In this document: positions 10,617-22,732 of the stretch, in pieces
Position numbering within the stretch: position 1 is the stretch's first letter
Layout: each line of letters opens with the position of its first letter
DNA from: Mesorhabditis belari
Lineage: Eukaryota > Nematoda > Chromadorea > Rhabditida > Rhabditidae
Reading direction: 5' to 3'
Length of the DNA stretch: 64,000 bases
Assembly: GCA_958450365.1 (NCBI GenBank)
Contig: CAUEEP010000892.1
Location: 607,001-671,000, forward strand
The notes under the pieces: model-generated
Told to the model about the DNA's origin: nothing
Seen by the model: the letters and a program-made list of their open reading frames with translations, nothing else
The model's database searches: none
Program-made: the position numbers and the translations under genes

Positions 10617-12919
10617 TCAGATTTTGGGTGTCGAGTTAGAGCTCTTGGTGACCATTGTACTCTTGACGGATTGAGGAGAGGCTGAGTTGTTGTACTTTCC
10701 TTTTTCATCCGGTGAAGACACCTTCTTTTTCAGGTAGACCATGTTTAAATAGCTAGACCAAGGCGTCAAAATTAAAACTGAGAAAATCCCGCAAAACCTC
10801 AATCCAAACGTAAAAAGCCATAAGGAGACATTTGAGTTCACTTGTAATGCCACATTAGATAAGTAGTAGCCAAAGAATGGATACTGTACAATGGCGATCA
10901 GACTTGTGACAAAATAGTACATAAAGTAGTATGTTGAGCTACCGATCATCTGAAAAGCGTTTTGTGACTCGTTTTTTATCTTCAGAAGATCTAGTTGGAT
11001 GAGGAGCCAAGGATGGCAGATAAAAAAACTAGAACAGATCATGTCTTGGCAAAAAGAAGGCAATTTTGATTATAATTTTTCTACTCAATTTTCAAGTAAC
11101 CAATTTTTCATTAAATGTCCTGAACCTGAGCCAACCTGAATCATTAAACGTCTCTCCGCCCTTGAAGCTGCTTGGGAGTTACTCACCTAAATCTCACATT
11201 TATTGAGAATCATGACTTCAACCTACTTTTCGAAGCTTTAAGAAAGTGAAAAAATCTATTGTGATCATGAAATATGTCATGGTTGGCGACACATACAAAT
11301 TCACGATTCCACTATTTGCAAACGCTGATACGCAGAAAAGAGAAATCGCTATCGAATAGCAAACGATAAACTGAAGGAGGGGTTTTTTTGTTGCAGACTT
11401 GAAGAGCATTCCATCGAAAGAAACAGCCATGAAACCTGAATTGGTCTTACACCTGAATTGGTCTTTCTTAATTAAAGATTAGAAGATCTGATTCATATTG
11501 TAGTTAGCCAATCAACTTTACAATTTCAGGTCAAGTTATCTACGCACATATATTCTTGACATAGCTATATTTAAAGAATCAATATCTACATTATGTTATC
11601 TGAATTCTTTATTCATTCATAAAATGTTGTATAAAGGTTTTTACCCAGTAAGCGAAAAGACTGAGCACAAGTGGACTATGAGTTGAGTTATTGTATAGAC
11701 AAGGCGTTGCATATTTTCTCCCCTCAAGATGAGCCTGAAAAAGTCTGTTTAAAAATGAGCTCAGTCACGGTGGTACAATAAACTTACCGAACGCTTAGCA
11801 ATAAGTCATCATTCTTAGCCGAGTAATAGATCGCGAAAAGGTTTGGGAAACTGGCAACGAAAAGTACCTGCATTCATGAGGTATATTTTTTAATAACAAT
11901 TCTCATAACTAGAGTGTATTCCTGTCAAGTAATGTATTTTTTAAAAGAGATTTTTTTAAAGGGGCAGGGACTTGTAGGGCCGGATCGCCTCAAAAACTGG
12001 GGTCTGGAATCAAAAATTAAAATTTAATGTGGCACATTTGCCCATAAAGCGGGTCTGGCTTTTGGGAGTCAAATAAAAACCATTTGTTCACCATATAAAA
12101 TAAACCAATCGATTTACGGTTTTGACAATTATTTAGAGAAATAATCGGGCACGGAAAATAGACACATAAAGTTTCAGATGAATATTCATAACCTTACAAA
12201 CCTTTTTGACAACATCTTTTTTTTCAAAGCAAACTTTTTGTTATAATTTTGTTTTTTTCTGAGTCTGTTTAAAACTTTAAAAATCTGATAACCCGGGTCA
12301 TGAATATTTTTATTCTCGACACCTTTCAAAAACATTATATGTTTTTAATTCTCATTTGACTCGAAACTATCGTAGTCAAACTGCTAGTTTGCATCGGATC
12401 AGCCCGATCGGAGGAGCCAGAGGAGGAGATCGAACGTCTATCAGATCAATTAATGGAAATCTTGTATTTTGATGACAAAGATAGTGATACAGATTAATTT
12501 CTTTTGATTTTTTGATCAATCCGATCGGATGTCATTCAATGATCATTCAATGAGCCTTTTAATATCCCGTCAACGTTACCAAGAGCGGGGTTGGTGAATG
12601 TAAACTAACGGTTTGACAATAGTAGTTTCCTTAAATAAATGCCTTTTAGCAAAGGCATTACTCGACCGGAAGACACTCTACTCACCAAAGCAGATGCGGA
12701 ACTCCAAAACCCTTGAAATCGCTGAAGTGTCTCCACGCTGATCTCAAGGAGTCCCGGTTGAGTTGGGTCTGATTGGAAGCTATTGCCACGTTGATCCAGT
12801 AGAAGATTTTTGATCTTTCCAAGAGCAGTGGCGAGCGCTGGAATTAGAAATAGAGCATTGTTTTTATAATAAAGAAATAATCTAAATAAGTCCACCAACA
12901 AGTTCTGGTACTTTCTCAT
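10617..12919 (-). pseudogene. Chemoreceptor gene, cassette copy R4 (exon 4 missing)
   Basis: Visible exons are exon 1 (within 12919-12650, LLVDLFRLFLYYKNN and FQSDPTQPGLLEIS), exon 2 (about 11865-11785, VLFVASFPNLFAIYYSAKN), exon 3 (about 11740-11650), exon 5 (11430-11230, AVSFDGMLFKSATKK) and exon 6 (about 10955-10617). The 93-nt exon 4, which encodes the end of TM3, is absent. Its place (11431-11640) holds unrelated sequence with a short tandem of CACCTGAATTGGTCTT. Unlike R1, exon 1 has no TGA upstream of FQSDPTQPG. The region between exons 1 and 2 (11870-12600) carries unrelated A+T-rich DNA. Without TM3 it is unlikely to be functional, so I call it a pseudogene. Confidence 0.65.
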
Positions 12920-13650
12920 CAGATCACTGGTTCAATCCTCACTGGATCACTGGTAGTGCAGGCTAGGGAAGTACTCAAGCTCGTACTTACTATTAGACTT
13001 CGCTTAGTGGGTGGACAAATCCAACCTGTTACGATCGACCCAACGACAAGCACTTCCAAAACTTCGCGAATCCCCGACCAAAACATTCACTCGTTGTCCT
13101 CGTACGTCCCTCGTGGCCTAAGATCGAGTTTAAATATGAGCCAAATCCAAACTGAATCTTGAAGGAAACTCGCAAGTTTATAGATTCAGAAATAGAGAGA
13201 TCTTTTTCTTGGAGGCTTTGTTGAATGACTAATACCATCAAATGTTATCTGTTACCGAGTCCAAATTAAATTTCCAAATTAAGTTCCCAATCATTTCTTT
13301 TCCAGTCGAGTCAAAATGGGGCCGCCTTCTGCAACTGAACAAATTACCCAAAAAGTCTCCTTGGTTTTCAATTTTTGATGTTCTGAGATAAAATTTATAT
13401 TGCATTTGTTAAAACACACTTGAACTACTTTATGGAACCAAATGGAAAAGGCAATCGTTCAAATGTTTAGTCGATCAAAGGGAAAAACATTTGCTGGCCA
13501 TTTCCAAGGATTCTCAAATTGGATGCATTCTTGAAAACTTTTGATCGAAATAAAATTGTTATCCAAAGCACTGAGTAAATTTAAGTGATTTACTTTTTTT
13601 CAAGAATCTGGTCTTCCGTTTCCTTTGTAAATTCAGTACTGGCTTTTACA
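12920..13650. repeat. Cassette upstream repeat and peptide-gene upstream repeat
   Basis: The part at 12920-13250 is the receptor upstream repeat. The part at 13250-13650 matches the flank of the Gly-rich peptide gene at 5930-6490. No gene of its own is seen. Confidence 0.5.
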
Positions 13651-13653
13651 GAA

Positions 13654-13810
13654 AATGCGTGTCTGGTTCACTTTATTAGCGATTTTCGGGTTCTTCTTGA
13701 TCACTGAGTAAGTTCAAATATCTAAATCTCAAAGTTAAAACCCGAATACAAATTACCTAAGTACGACGTTAAACCATTAAATTAGATAAATTAATGATTT
13801 GATCTTGATT
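13654..13810 (+). pseudogene. Duplicate of Gly-rich peptide exon 1
   Basis: The signal-peptide exon of the gene at 6495 (MRVWFTLLAIFGFFLITE) is repeated without change at 13654-13706, with the same donor and about 100 bp of intron. Similarity stops near 13808, and no propeptide or Gly-rich exon follows. It is a truncated duplicate. Confidence 0.75.
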
Positions 13811-13829
13811 TGCTTTTAATTTCTATGAT

Positions 13830-14285
13830 CATATTTCGATCCAAAAACACACGTGGAGTCTTCCCCGTAGCGCAGATGCCCAACCAGACTATTAGGAAAC
13901 AGGAAAATCTTGCCGTACCATCAGTTTTGCTGCAAAAGTGTTCTTGAGGCCTCGCGTAAGGAATTAATGATGGCTTTGGATCGGTTGGACGGTGAAAACC
14001 TTCTCATCGGTAAGCAAAACTGTCCAAGCGACCATTTGCGACAAGCCGAATCATCTTCTTGCATTGGAGCCTCCTTATCTTCCTTATTTTGTCATTCAAG
14101 AAGTGTTCCCGGTTGAATTTGAAGGTACGCATTGCAGGCTTCCTGTGCGCAATGCTCCAGACACTGTTGTTGATGATTCTGAGGCTCTTCGCCATTTTTC
14201 TCATCGATCGTGTGAGATTCCGGTGAATAAGACAATAGACTTTGTTTGTGTTTTTCAATCAAAAATAAGTTCAGATAAATAATAC
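13830..14285 (-). pseudogene. Tc1-like transposase fragment (middle part)
   Basis: On the minus strand, reading from about 14270, the frame has SMRKMAKSLRIINNSVWSI (second helix-turn-helix region), then FKFNREHFLNDKIRKIR and RCKKMIRL-like sequence. Frameshifts follow, and then SCFLIVWLGICATGKTP, which resembles the VMVWAGI.. block before the second catalytic Asp of Tc1/mariner transposases. The first catalytic motif (TDEK) is destroyed (DSFAYR then stop). It abuts the terminal word ACCCTGTATAGTG of the composite repeat. Confidence 0.6.
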
Positions 14286-15370
14286 CCTGTATAGTGATGC
14301 GATTAGTGCATCTTCTTGGCTTTCCAAGACAATACATTAATCTAAGCTGAAAAAAACAATTAATAATAAAATCTACGTGTTTAAATAAGTACATAGAATA
14401 GAAAAACCGTGAGATTTTGTAAGGATTTTGACAGCCCTAGCTGCGCAGTACAAAAATTTTAAAAAAAAGTGCCAAAAAAAGAATAAAAATCACGTTTAAA
14501 ATCGTATCTGAAATGAATGAAGTTTTAAAAGTGCAAAGAAGTTCAAAGTTCTTCAATAAAAAGCGATAATTGTCACCGATTTGTCTGTTGGGAATTCCTC
14601 AGGCTGTGTTCTTTTGCTTTTTTTGATCCTATTTTTTAGACCATCAGTCACCTCTCGGAAAAAAAATTTTAATTGGATGTTAGGAGTTCAAGAACCTTCG
14701 AAGCAAATCGCCGGTTACGGTAAGTCCTGTCCAAGAAAAATGTACTCCCCCGGAGCAATTCTTTCGACAGAATTAAAATTTTGAAACATCATTGAAGGGT
14801 TGTGATTAGAGAAAAAAAAACGGCAAAAAATAAAATTTATCGATTTTCGATTTTTGTTTCCCGTTTTCGATTCATCACTACTCCACATGAAGGTTCCAAT
14901 TTTTTTGATACTTTCGAAGGAATTCCTCCGGGAAAACTAATTTTTCTCGAACAGGACTTTCTGTAAAATGTTGAAACGTCAATGAGGAGTTGCAATGTTT
15001 ATTAGAGTTGCAATGCAAAAGTTGAAAACGGCAAAAAAATAGAACATTTCGATCTTTGTTTTCGATTTTCATTTTTCGTTTTTCGTTTTTTCTCATCGCA
15101 ACTCCACATGAACGTTTCAATTTTTTTAATTCTGTCGAAAGAATTCCTCCAGGGAAACACATTTGTCTCGAACAGGACCTCCTGTAACCGGCGATTAGTT
15201 TCGAATCACTTTTGGAATAACATATTTTTCAACAGGATAATTAGAGTTTAAGATTGAGAACTTATGCAATTTAAGTTGAAAATAATAAAAGATCATGGAC
15301 CAGTTGCATTAAGCGTTTTGGATTGGAAAAGTTTTCCTTTGAATTGCATGAAATTTGCATTGATCGCGTC
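14286..15370 (+). repeat. Composite fold-back repeat, copy B
   Basis: Same start (ACCCTGTATAGTG) and same order of parts as copy A at 7715. Two palindromic units lie at about 14705-14968 and 14969-15196. It is followed by the GATCATGGACCAGTT spacer also present in the other copies. Confidence 0.65.
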
Positions 15371-18009
15371 GCCAAAATAAATTATGATGCAGCTTATTAC
15401 AATTTTAAAACAAAACGCTTTTGGACAAACCAATTTTAAAATAAGTTAAATCCTGGATACTTCTTTAGTATCCGTGGGATGGGCAACGATTTTGCCAACC
15501 TTGTCTCCTTGATTTAGTTATCCTAAACTTGTCCAATTTTGACATTTTATGCATTATTAGATAGCTTAGGCTTTGCAGATTCTAATAGTTTTTAAGTTTT
15601 TCAAAATCTATCACAAAAGAATGTTTAAACTGTGAGTTAAAGTTCGGCAAAATCGTTACCCCTCCCCCTTGAATACTAAAGAAGTACATTTCCAGGCAAT
15701 CCACCTCATCACGAGTGAATCCATTGATTTTCTCAAAGCAAGTCTGCTCGCAAGGTCCGATGATTCCTGTCGCAACACAGGTTGGCGATTAAATTTTCCT
15801 GTTATGAAGCAAATACAAATGCTTGAATCCTGAGTGGTCTTTGGTAGAATTTTGGGTGCATTTTGGGTGCATTTTAAAATTATGTTAAATTTTATCATAA
15901 CAAACACAGTAAATGTCAAGAAAATAGTTTTTCTCAATAATGCAGTGAGGGCGATCACCATATCTAAAAGGAGAAATCGCTAGAGGTCTTTGGAAAATAA
16001 CTTGTTGATATGGCTGATCGAAGTGAGATCGACGATGAGAAAGCTACAGTAGTTCTGTTACCTGTTTTCTGAAGCACTTGATTTCAGTTTCGTTTCAAGT
16101 TACCCGAACCGGCTCACCAGGCTTCTCCAAAAAACCCGCTTGATGCTCCTCCAAAACTCATATCCGGTCCTCTGCGAAAGTGATCCCGATGGATGGGTTC
16201 AGCAATAAATTAAGATAGCAGTTGGGTAAAAAACTTACATTTGCTTCAACATTCGCATTCAGTAGATCAATCGTTTCCATTAATCTTTTTCTTGTCAAAA
16301 TATATCCCGGTTGTGTGATTTCCAAAGCTGAGCGAAAACTCGGAGAATCTATCTAAGATATATTGAATCTATGTCATATCCGATTTAGACTCAACAATAG
16401 TTTTAACAATTGCTGCGTTGGTACATGTTTTTTGACACCAAAAACAAGATCAAAAGCAATAGCTGCACCAAAATTCCGTAACTTTTGCAGAATTTAGCTA
16501 TTTTAAAGTAAAAATATACTACGTCTTCGTTTTATCATTGATATCCGTTTCACAACACTCTATCTTTTGCTTTGTCAAAATGTTATACATTTTAGTAATC
16601 GTTAATTTTTGATTGATTCAACGAAAATTCCAACACTCAGAATCTAAATCGGATATCCGATTTATATTGAATCTAAATCGGATATAACATAGATATATAG
16701 GGTTATCCATAAGTTTTTGCGGTTTTTAAATCTATGATTTCTTCAAGCAATACAGAAATCAAACTAACCACAGAAAAAGCCACGTTGTTGACTGAAAAGA
16801 CTAAGGCCCATGCCTTGTCAAAAATCGCAATTCTTGAAGACGACAATACTGTCTTTGGCTCAAAAAAACGTTTTTATTGCTACCTCTTTGTTAGAAGTGA
16901 GCTAAAAAACAGCTATGTTAATAACACTAGTCAACCACATACTAATGTTCCTAATTTATTTGCATGAAATCTCTCCAAGTGTCTCTTCGGATTGATGGTC
17001 GACGATTGATATTTGTACGTCGTTTTGCAGTAGTTACATTTTTCCATTTCGCCTTCTCGCGTGAAATGATGCCGATACTCGGATTCCACATTGCGTCCCA
17101 TTTTCTAAAAAAGATGCTGGAGTACGTAAGTTCGAACGTAATTTTAAACAGTTTATACCTATAGCAAAACAAATGAAAGTAAATGAACAAAGTGGAGCAA
17201 GCAAAGACAGACAAGGTGCAGAATATTTTGAAAAACAATTGCGCAATTGCTAAGAAAAATCGAGGAAATATAAAATGAACTTTGTTGCAAAATGCTTTTA
17301 TAAATTTACTGCCAAGTTATTCAGTCTAACCAGCTGAATATTTAGTGCAAAAATAAAAAAACAGGGTTTGCCAAATTTGCATTTAATTTATTGCGTATTG
17401 CATCGGTTTACTTTATCACACGTTATCGAACTTCGGTTCGGTTCAGTTGAACCGAAAAAGAACGTTTTCGAGCCCGGGCCTAGTGGCTCTCAAGGTCCTT
17501 GTGGCTCTGGGCAAGGAAGAAGAAACCGTCAAGGTCTGCGCGTCAAGACCGCCAGGCTGCAATGTCAACGTCAAACATTTAAATCTACCGGAGAACTTCA
17601 AGGTAATCTTCGAAATTTTAGTTCTTCTTTTACTTATGTCTCGTGGTCAAAGAAAATTCTCTTGTCTTTTTCGTTCTCAACAAAAGCTTACCATTTTCAA
17701 ATCTTTGATGAAAAATGGTATGGCATTCTGACTACAAATCTTTGACTTCTTTTTGAATCAAATATAACGAACTTAAAACTCTTTTAAGTTCGTTATATTT
17801 GAATTGACATTAAAGTGGCATAGCGTGTAGTATTGAATCGGTCGGTCAGCGTATAAAAACAGGCTTTTTCGCCCATTTTACATAATGAATGTCAATAAAA
17901 AATATAAAAACATAGTGTTACCAAGAAAACCTTTTCGTCAAAATCCAGCGCAGATTAATGTCCCCCCCCCCTCCGCCCTTCAACCGGCCCATGATCTCTT
18001 TTTATTTTC
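15371..18009. other. Mostly unassigned sequence
   Basis: No firm gene. On the minus strand 16340-15660 there are exon-like pieces: about 16327-16253 reads EITQPGYILTRKRLMETIDL before a GTAAGT, and about 16178-16110 reads RTGYEFWRSIKRVFWRSL. I cannot connect or name them. At 16697 a Tc1/mariner-like end is seen (AGGGTTATCCATAAGTTTTT). A GC-rich patch at 17463-17560 is repeated inverted at 34310-34395. A 21-bp perfect palindrome is at 17758-17802. A run of C lies near 17960. Confidence 0.35.
17758..17802. other. Perfect 21-bp palindrome with 3-nt loop
   Basis: The left arm starts TCAAATATAACG at 17758 and ends at 17778. The loop is CTC, and the right arm from 17782 is its exact reverse complement. 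It lies just after an open frame ending at 17745. It could form a stable hairpin in DNA or RNA; function unknown. Confidence 0.85.
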
Positions 18010-19262
18010 ATCTCGAATTGCATAAGTCCTCAAGTTCATCCTGCTGAAAAAGATGTCCTTCCAAGAATGATTCGAAACTAATCGCTGGTCACATGAAGTC
18101 CTGTCTGAGAAAAATTAGTTTTCCCGGAGGAATTCTTTCGAAAGAACCAAAAATATTGAAGCGTTCATTTGGAGTTGCGATGAAACAAAACGAAAACGGA
18201 AAACGAAAAACGAAAAAGGAAAATTAAAAATCGAAAAGCTCTATTTTTTTGCCATTTTTGATTTGTCTAATCGCAACTCCTCATTGACGTTTCAACATTT
18301 TTAATTCTGTCGAAAAAATTCTCCCGGGGCACCATATTTTTCTCGGACAGGACTTACTGTAACCAGCGATTAGTTTCGAAGCATTCTTGGAATGACATTT
18401 TTTTCATGCAATTCAAAGTGAAAATTTCTCCAATTCAATCGCAAAACGCATACTGTAACTGGTCCATGATCTATTATTATTTTCATCTTAAATTAAGTTC
18501 TCACGTTTAAACTATAATTATCCTGTTGAAAAATATGTTATTCCAATAGTGATTCAAACTAATCGCCGGTTACAGGAAGTCCTGTTCGAGACAAATGTGT
18601 TTTCCCGGAGAAATTCTTTCGACAGAATTAAAAATATTGAAACGTTCATGTGGAGTTGCGATAAGAAAAAAAAGAAAACGAAAAACGAAAATCAAAGATC
18701 GAAATGTTCTATTTTTTGCCGTTTGCGATTTGTCTCATTGCAACTCCTCATTGACGTTTCAACATTTTTAATTCTGTCGAAAGAATTCCCCCGGGGGAGT
18801 ACATTTTTCTTGGACAGGACTTACTGTAACCAGCGATTAGATTAGTTTCGAATGTTCTTGAACTCCTAACACCCAATTAAAGTTTTTTCCGAGACGTGAC
18901 CGATGGCCTAAAAAATTAAGATCAAAAAAAGCAAAAGATCACAGCCTTATGAATTCCCAACAGACAAATCGGTGACAATTATTGCTTTTTATTGAAGGAC
19001 TTTGAAATTCTTTGATCTTTTAAAACTTCATTCATTCCATATAAAACTTTCAACATGATCGTTATTCTTTTTTGGCACTTTTTTTAATTTTTTGGAGTGC
19101 TCAGCCAGGCTTTTCAAAATTCTAAAAATGTCTAGGTTTCTATTCTATTTAATTTTTTAAACACGTAGATTTTATCATTAATTTTTATTTTTCAGCTTAG
19201 ATTAATGTATTGTCTTAGCAAGCCAAGAAGATGCATTAAGCGCAACACTATACAGGGTTCCG
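18010..19262 (-). repeat. Composite fold-back repeat, copy C (inverted)
   Basis: Inverted version of copies A and B. Fold-back units are at about 18082-18370 and 18560-18840, and the terminal word (CACTATACAGGGT) ends at about 19260. The same CAAGAAGATGCATTAAGCGC lies next to the end. Confidence 0.65.
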
Positions 19263-19365
19263 ATTTGAAGGATGGATCGCAAGAAACCAAAATTCAAAAA
19301 CATTTGTATTTTGAACTTATTTTTAATTGAAAAAAAACTAGCTAAAGTTTTTTTTAGTCACCGAT

Positions 19366-19562
19366 TTGAAGGATGGATCGCAAGAACAAGAGGACCGTAA
19401 TCTTGGAGCTACGCAAATGGGGAAAGAGCTTAATGGGCATTGTGAGAACGACCGATTAGGTCAAATCTACCGTCTGGAAAGCTATTAATCGATACAAGAT
19501 ATTAGGAGATGATAAGGACCGACCCAGGAATGGCTGTCCATCGACCAACGTCACGCCGAAAA
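19366..19562 (+). pseudogene. Tc1-like transposase fragment (N-terminal part)
   Basis: The frame from 19373 begins MDRKNKRTVILELRKWGKS and continues, after one in-frame TAG, with STVWKAINRYKILGDDKDRP. This is the paired-like helix-turn-helix and the GRP-type linker of Tc1-like transposases. Homology stops at about 19560, where cassette upstream repeat begins in inverted orientation. The word CCGATTTGAAGGATGGATCG occurs twice, at 19259 and 19361. It is complementary in content to the fragment at 13830-14285. Confidence 0.65.
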
Positions 19563-20540
19563 GTTTTTCCATTTGATCTACTAAGTATTTGAACGATTTT
19601 TTTTTATATCTGGTTCCTCTTATCTCATGATATTTGACGAATTTCTCTTTGGTTAATTTGTATTGCCATATCTGTTGACAAAAATTGCACCCAATCGTCC
19701 TCCGCCCCCAGTTGGTTTTGTACACAAAAACGGGGAAGTGTTTCCAAAAACTCGATTTTAGGCAACGAGGGACGTACGAGGACAACGAGTGAATGTTTTG
19801 GTCGGGGATTCGCGAAATTTTGGAGGTGCTTGTCGTTGGGTCGATCATAACAGGTTGGCTTTGTGGACAGACTGCGTGTATCATTTATTCATAGCCATAA
19901 ACATAGCAAGAAGTCTTCTCCTCTATGTACTTGTGCAAATCTATCAAATAACCATTTTTCTAAGCAGACTCTTTCATTCTGGCTCCCAAAATTAATAATC
20001 TGGCTTTGGCTCATCGCCAGGCCAGAGGTATACATAGAAGCCAGGCCAGGCCAGAAGTCAGATCAAGGACTTTTGTGAACCAAGCTTCCAATAAACTTAG
20101 ACCCATAGCACCCACAGCCAAGCCAGCCAAGGCCAGTCTTGACTCCTGATTTGAACTTGCCTTCTGCCCCTGCCTCTAAACAACCCTTATCTAGTCAGGC
20201 CTAGGTAGAACATTTTTTAAGCTTCAAAATCAAACAAGCTCGTACTTTCATGCCAGGAATAATTTTTGATCTGATGTATCAACGTGCCGTCAGCTTCTAG
20301 ACAGACTCTCTTACCTGAGATGTTGCCCAAAGTTTAAACTTTTTAGACTATACAGTAATTTAGGCGAAGTCTAATAGTAAGTACGAGCTAGAGTACTTCC
20401 CTAGCCTGCACTACAAAGAAGTGAACCAGTCTGATCTTGATATGACCTTAAAGTACCTAAACTTGTTGGTGGACTTATTTTGAGCATTTCTTTACTATAA
20501 AAACAATTCTCTACTTCCAATTCCAGCTCTCGGCAATGTT
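19563..20540. repeat. Cassette upstream repeat, inverted, plus CCAGGC-rich patch
   Basis: The part at 19570-19870 matches, in reverse, the sequence upstream of receptor copies. The part at 19990-20190 is a patch rich in GCCAGGCC-type words, with a weaker relative at 33560-33660. The part at 20350-20540 is the direct upstream flank of receptor copy R5. No independent gene is seen. Confidence 0.45.
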
Positions 20541-20546
20541 TGCCAA

Positions 20547-22367
20547 ATGATCAAGGTTGATCTAATGTCTCAACGTGCCGTCAGCTTCGGGTCAGACTCA
20601 TCTCAACCGGGACTCCTTGAGATCAGTCCGGATACACTTTCGCGATTTCAAGCTTTTTTGAATTCCGGATGCGCCTTGGTTAGTTTTGTTACAAAAAGGA
20701 TAAAACTCATTTGCATGCAGGTGCTTTTTATTGCAAATTTATCCTTTTTATGTTCACAAACCTTTTCGCGATTTATTACTCGGCCAAAAATGATGACTTA
20801 TTGCTGAGTGTTCGGTGAGTTACTGTACTTTACTGAAGCCTCAAGTTTAATTCTAAAGGCACTCAGCTAACTACAGCATGAATCTGCATAGGCTCACAAA
20901 AAAACTTTTTAGACTAATCCTAACGGGCGAAAAAGTGCAACGACTCGTCTATACGATATTTAAAATGGCGACCGGCCTGTGCACAGTCTTTTTGAATACT
21001 GGGTAAAAAAACCTTATTGGATTTGTGTATGATACTCAAAACCTTGACTATTAGTGTTATTGTTATTGTTATCACCAAGAATATACCTGAGAATTAGATT
21101 GAGATAGCGTAAGACATCAATGGATTGGCTCAAATTTTCTGCTTTCAGTTAGGATTAAATATCTGGCTTTTTTCTGGCACCTGGCTAAAGCCATCAAAAA
21201 TATTTCCGCTTTTTGAATGAAGCATAAAGAATCTTTTTCTCAAAGATTTCTCACGATTCTGACAATTTTGCTTTGCTATTAGGTGGAGTTCTTAGATTTC
21301 GATGAAAAATCGTAGACCAACCGATTTGTTTTGAGTATTTGGTTCATATATTGAGCCATATAATAGTGCCAAGTGAATTATTTACTTCTAATTTACTTTG
21401 CCCCTTAAAGAAATTTCAACTGCAGATGTGCAAGGGATGGCATCGCCGGTTTTATTTTCAACAATTTTGGGGTTTGTTCGTCGTGAACGCATTTTGTCAG
21501 ATGTTCGTCTCAATCAAGTTTCAAAAAAGTGCACTACTTTCGAAAAAAAGTTTTTAGTCGCTTAATGGCCGTTTCTTTCGATGGAATGTTCTACAAGTAT
21601 ACAACAAAACATGCCGTACTCCAGTTTCTCATTTGCTATTCGATAACGATTTCTCTTTTCTGCGTATCGGTGTTTGCAAATAGTGTGATAGTGAATATTT
21701 ATGTGACACCAACCCTGACATATTTCATGATCACAATGGATTTTTTCACTTTTTTAAAGCTCCGAAAAGTAAGTTGAAGTAATATTTCTCAAAAAATGCG
21801 AGATTTAGCTGAGTAACTCCAAAGCAGCTTCAAGGGCGGAGAGACGTTTAATGATTCCGGTTGGTTCAGGCTCGGGACACTTAATGATCAATTGGTTACT
21901 TGGAAATTGAGTAGCAAAATAATAATCTCCATTGGCTTCTTTTTGCCAAAACTCTAATAGTTTTTTTTATCCATTGACCCATTCTATTAGATCTTCGGAA
22001 CATACTAAGCGAGTGACAAAGTGCTTTTCAGATGATCGGTAACTCAACATTCTTTTTTTCGAACTATTTTGTCTCAAGTCTGATCACCATTGTACAATAT
22101 CCATTCTTTGGCTACTGCTTATCAGGTGTGGCATTGCAAGTGAACTCAAATGTCTCCACATGTATTTACACGCTTGGACTGAGGTTTTGTCGTACTTTCT
22201 CAGTCTTAACTTTGATACCTTTGTTTAGTTATATAAACATGGTATACCTGAAAAAGAAGGTGTCTTCATCGAGTGAAAAAGAAACATTCAATTCTACTTC
22301 TTCTCAATCCGGCAAGAGTACAATGGTCACCAAGACGAAGAGCTCGGGCTCGACACCCAAAAACTGA
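20547..22367 (+). pseudogene. Chemoreceptor pseudogene, cassette copy R5
   Basis: All six exons can be followed: exon 1 from 20547 (QRAVSFGSDSSQPGLLEI), exon 2 near 20722-20812, exon 3 near 20910-21002, exon 4 near 21425-21526, exon 5 near 21567-21768 (RLMAVSFDGMFYKYTT) and exon 6 at 22032-22367. Exon 2 carries about 14 extra bases relative to R1, which shifts the frame. Exon 4 also runs into TGA after GFIFNNFGVCSS. Exon 4 still encodes the FCQMFVSI-NR motif in one frame, so the ancestral TM3 ended in NR. Exon 6 is intact. It is a recent pseudogene on the opposite strand from R1 and R4. Confidence 0.7.
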
Positions 22368-22438
22368 TTTCATTTGTTCGCGAAAAACATCATTCAGTTC
22401 AGTTTATGCAAAAATCGAACATAAGGCTCAAGAGATAT

Positions 22439-22718
22439 TCAGTTGCAGAAGGCGGCTCCATTCACGCAGTAACCACCATTCATATTGCCGTTTGTCGCAC
22501 AGCAAGCAGCGACGCTGTTCTGAAAATGAACATTTTTGAGATGAGATCATATGAGAAAATTGTGGGAATGAGACTAATTTTTCGAAATAAACCTTTATCC
22601 CACTCTTTTACTCACTCTTTTTATACTCAATCTTCGATACTTTTATTCAAATTCTCAAAACTCACCGGGCAAGAAGGGTTACATTTTGTGAAAGCTTCAG
22701 CGCTGATCACGGAAATCG
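22439..22718 (-). pseudogene. Cysteine-rich peptide gene, copy C (5' truncated)
   Basis: Exon pieces 22718-22666 and 22519-22439 keep all six cysteines (KCNPSCP, ACC, GGYC, AFCN then stop). Upstream similarity to the other copies breaks at about 22720, where the direct repeat shared with 34665 begins, so the 5' part is missing. It is tail to tail with receptor R5. Confidence 0.6.
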
Positions 22719-22732
22719 AAATTTTATAAAAA

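Noticed and set aside
17960..17985. Regulatory poly-C tract
   Set aside because: A single low-complexity run near repeats with no supporting motif.
19456..19884. 142-codon minus-strand protein gene
   Set aside because: The frame crosses the junction of a Tc1-like fragment and the cassette upstream repeat, so it is a chance frame over two unrelated pieces.
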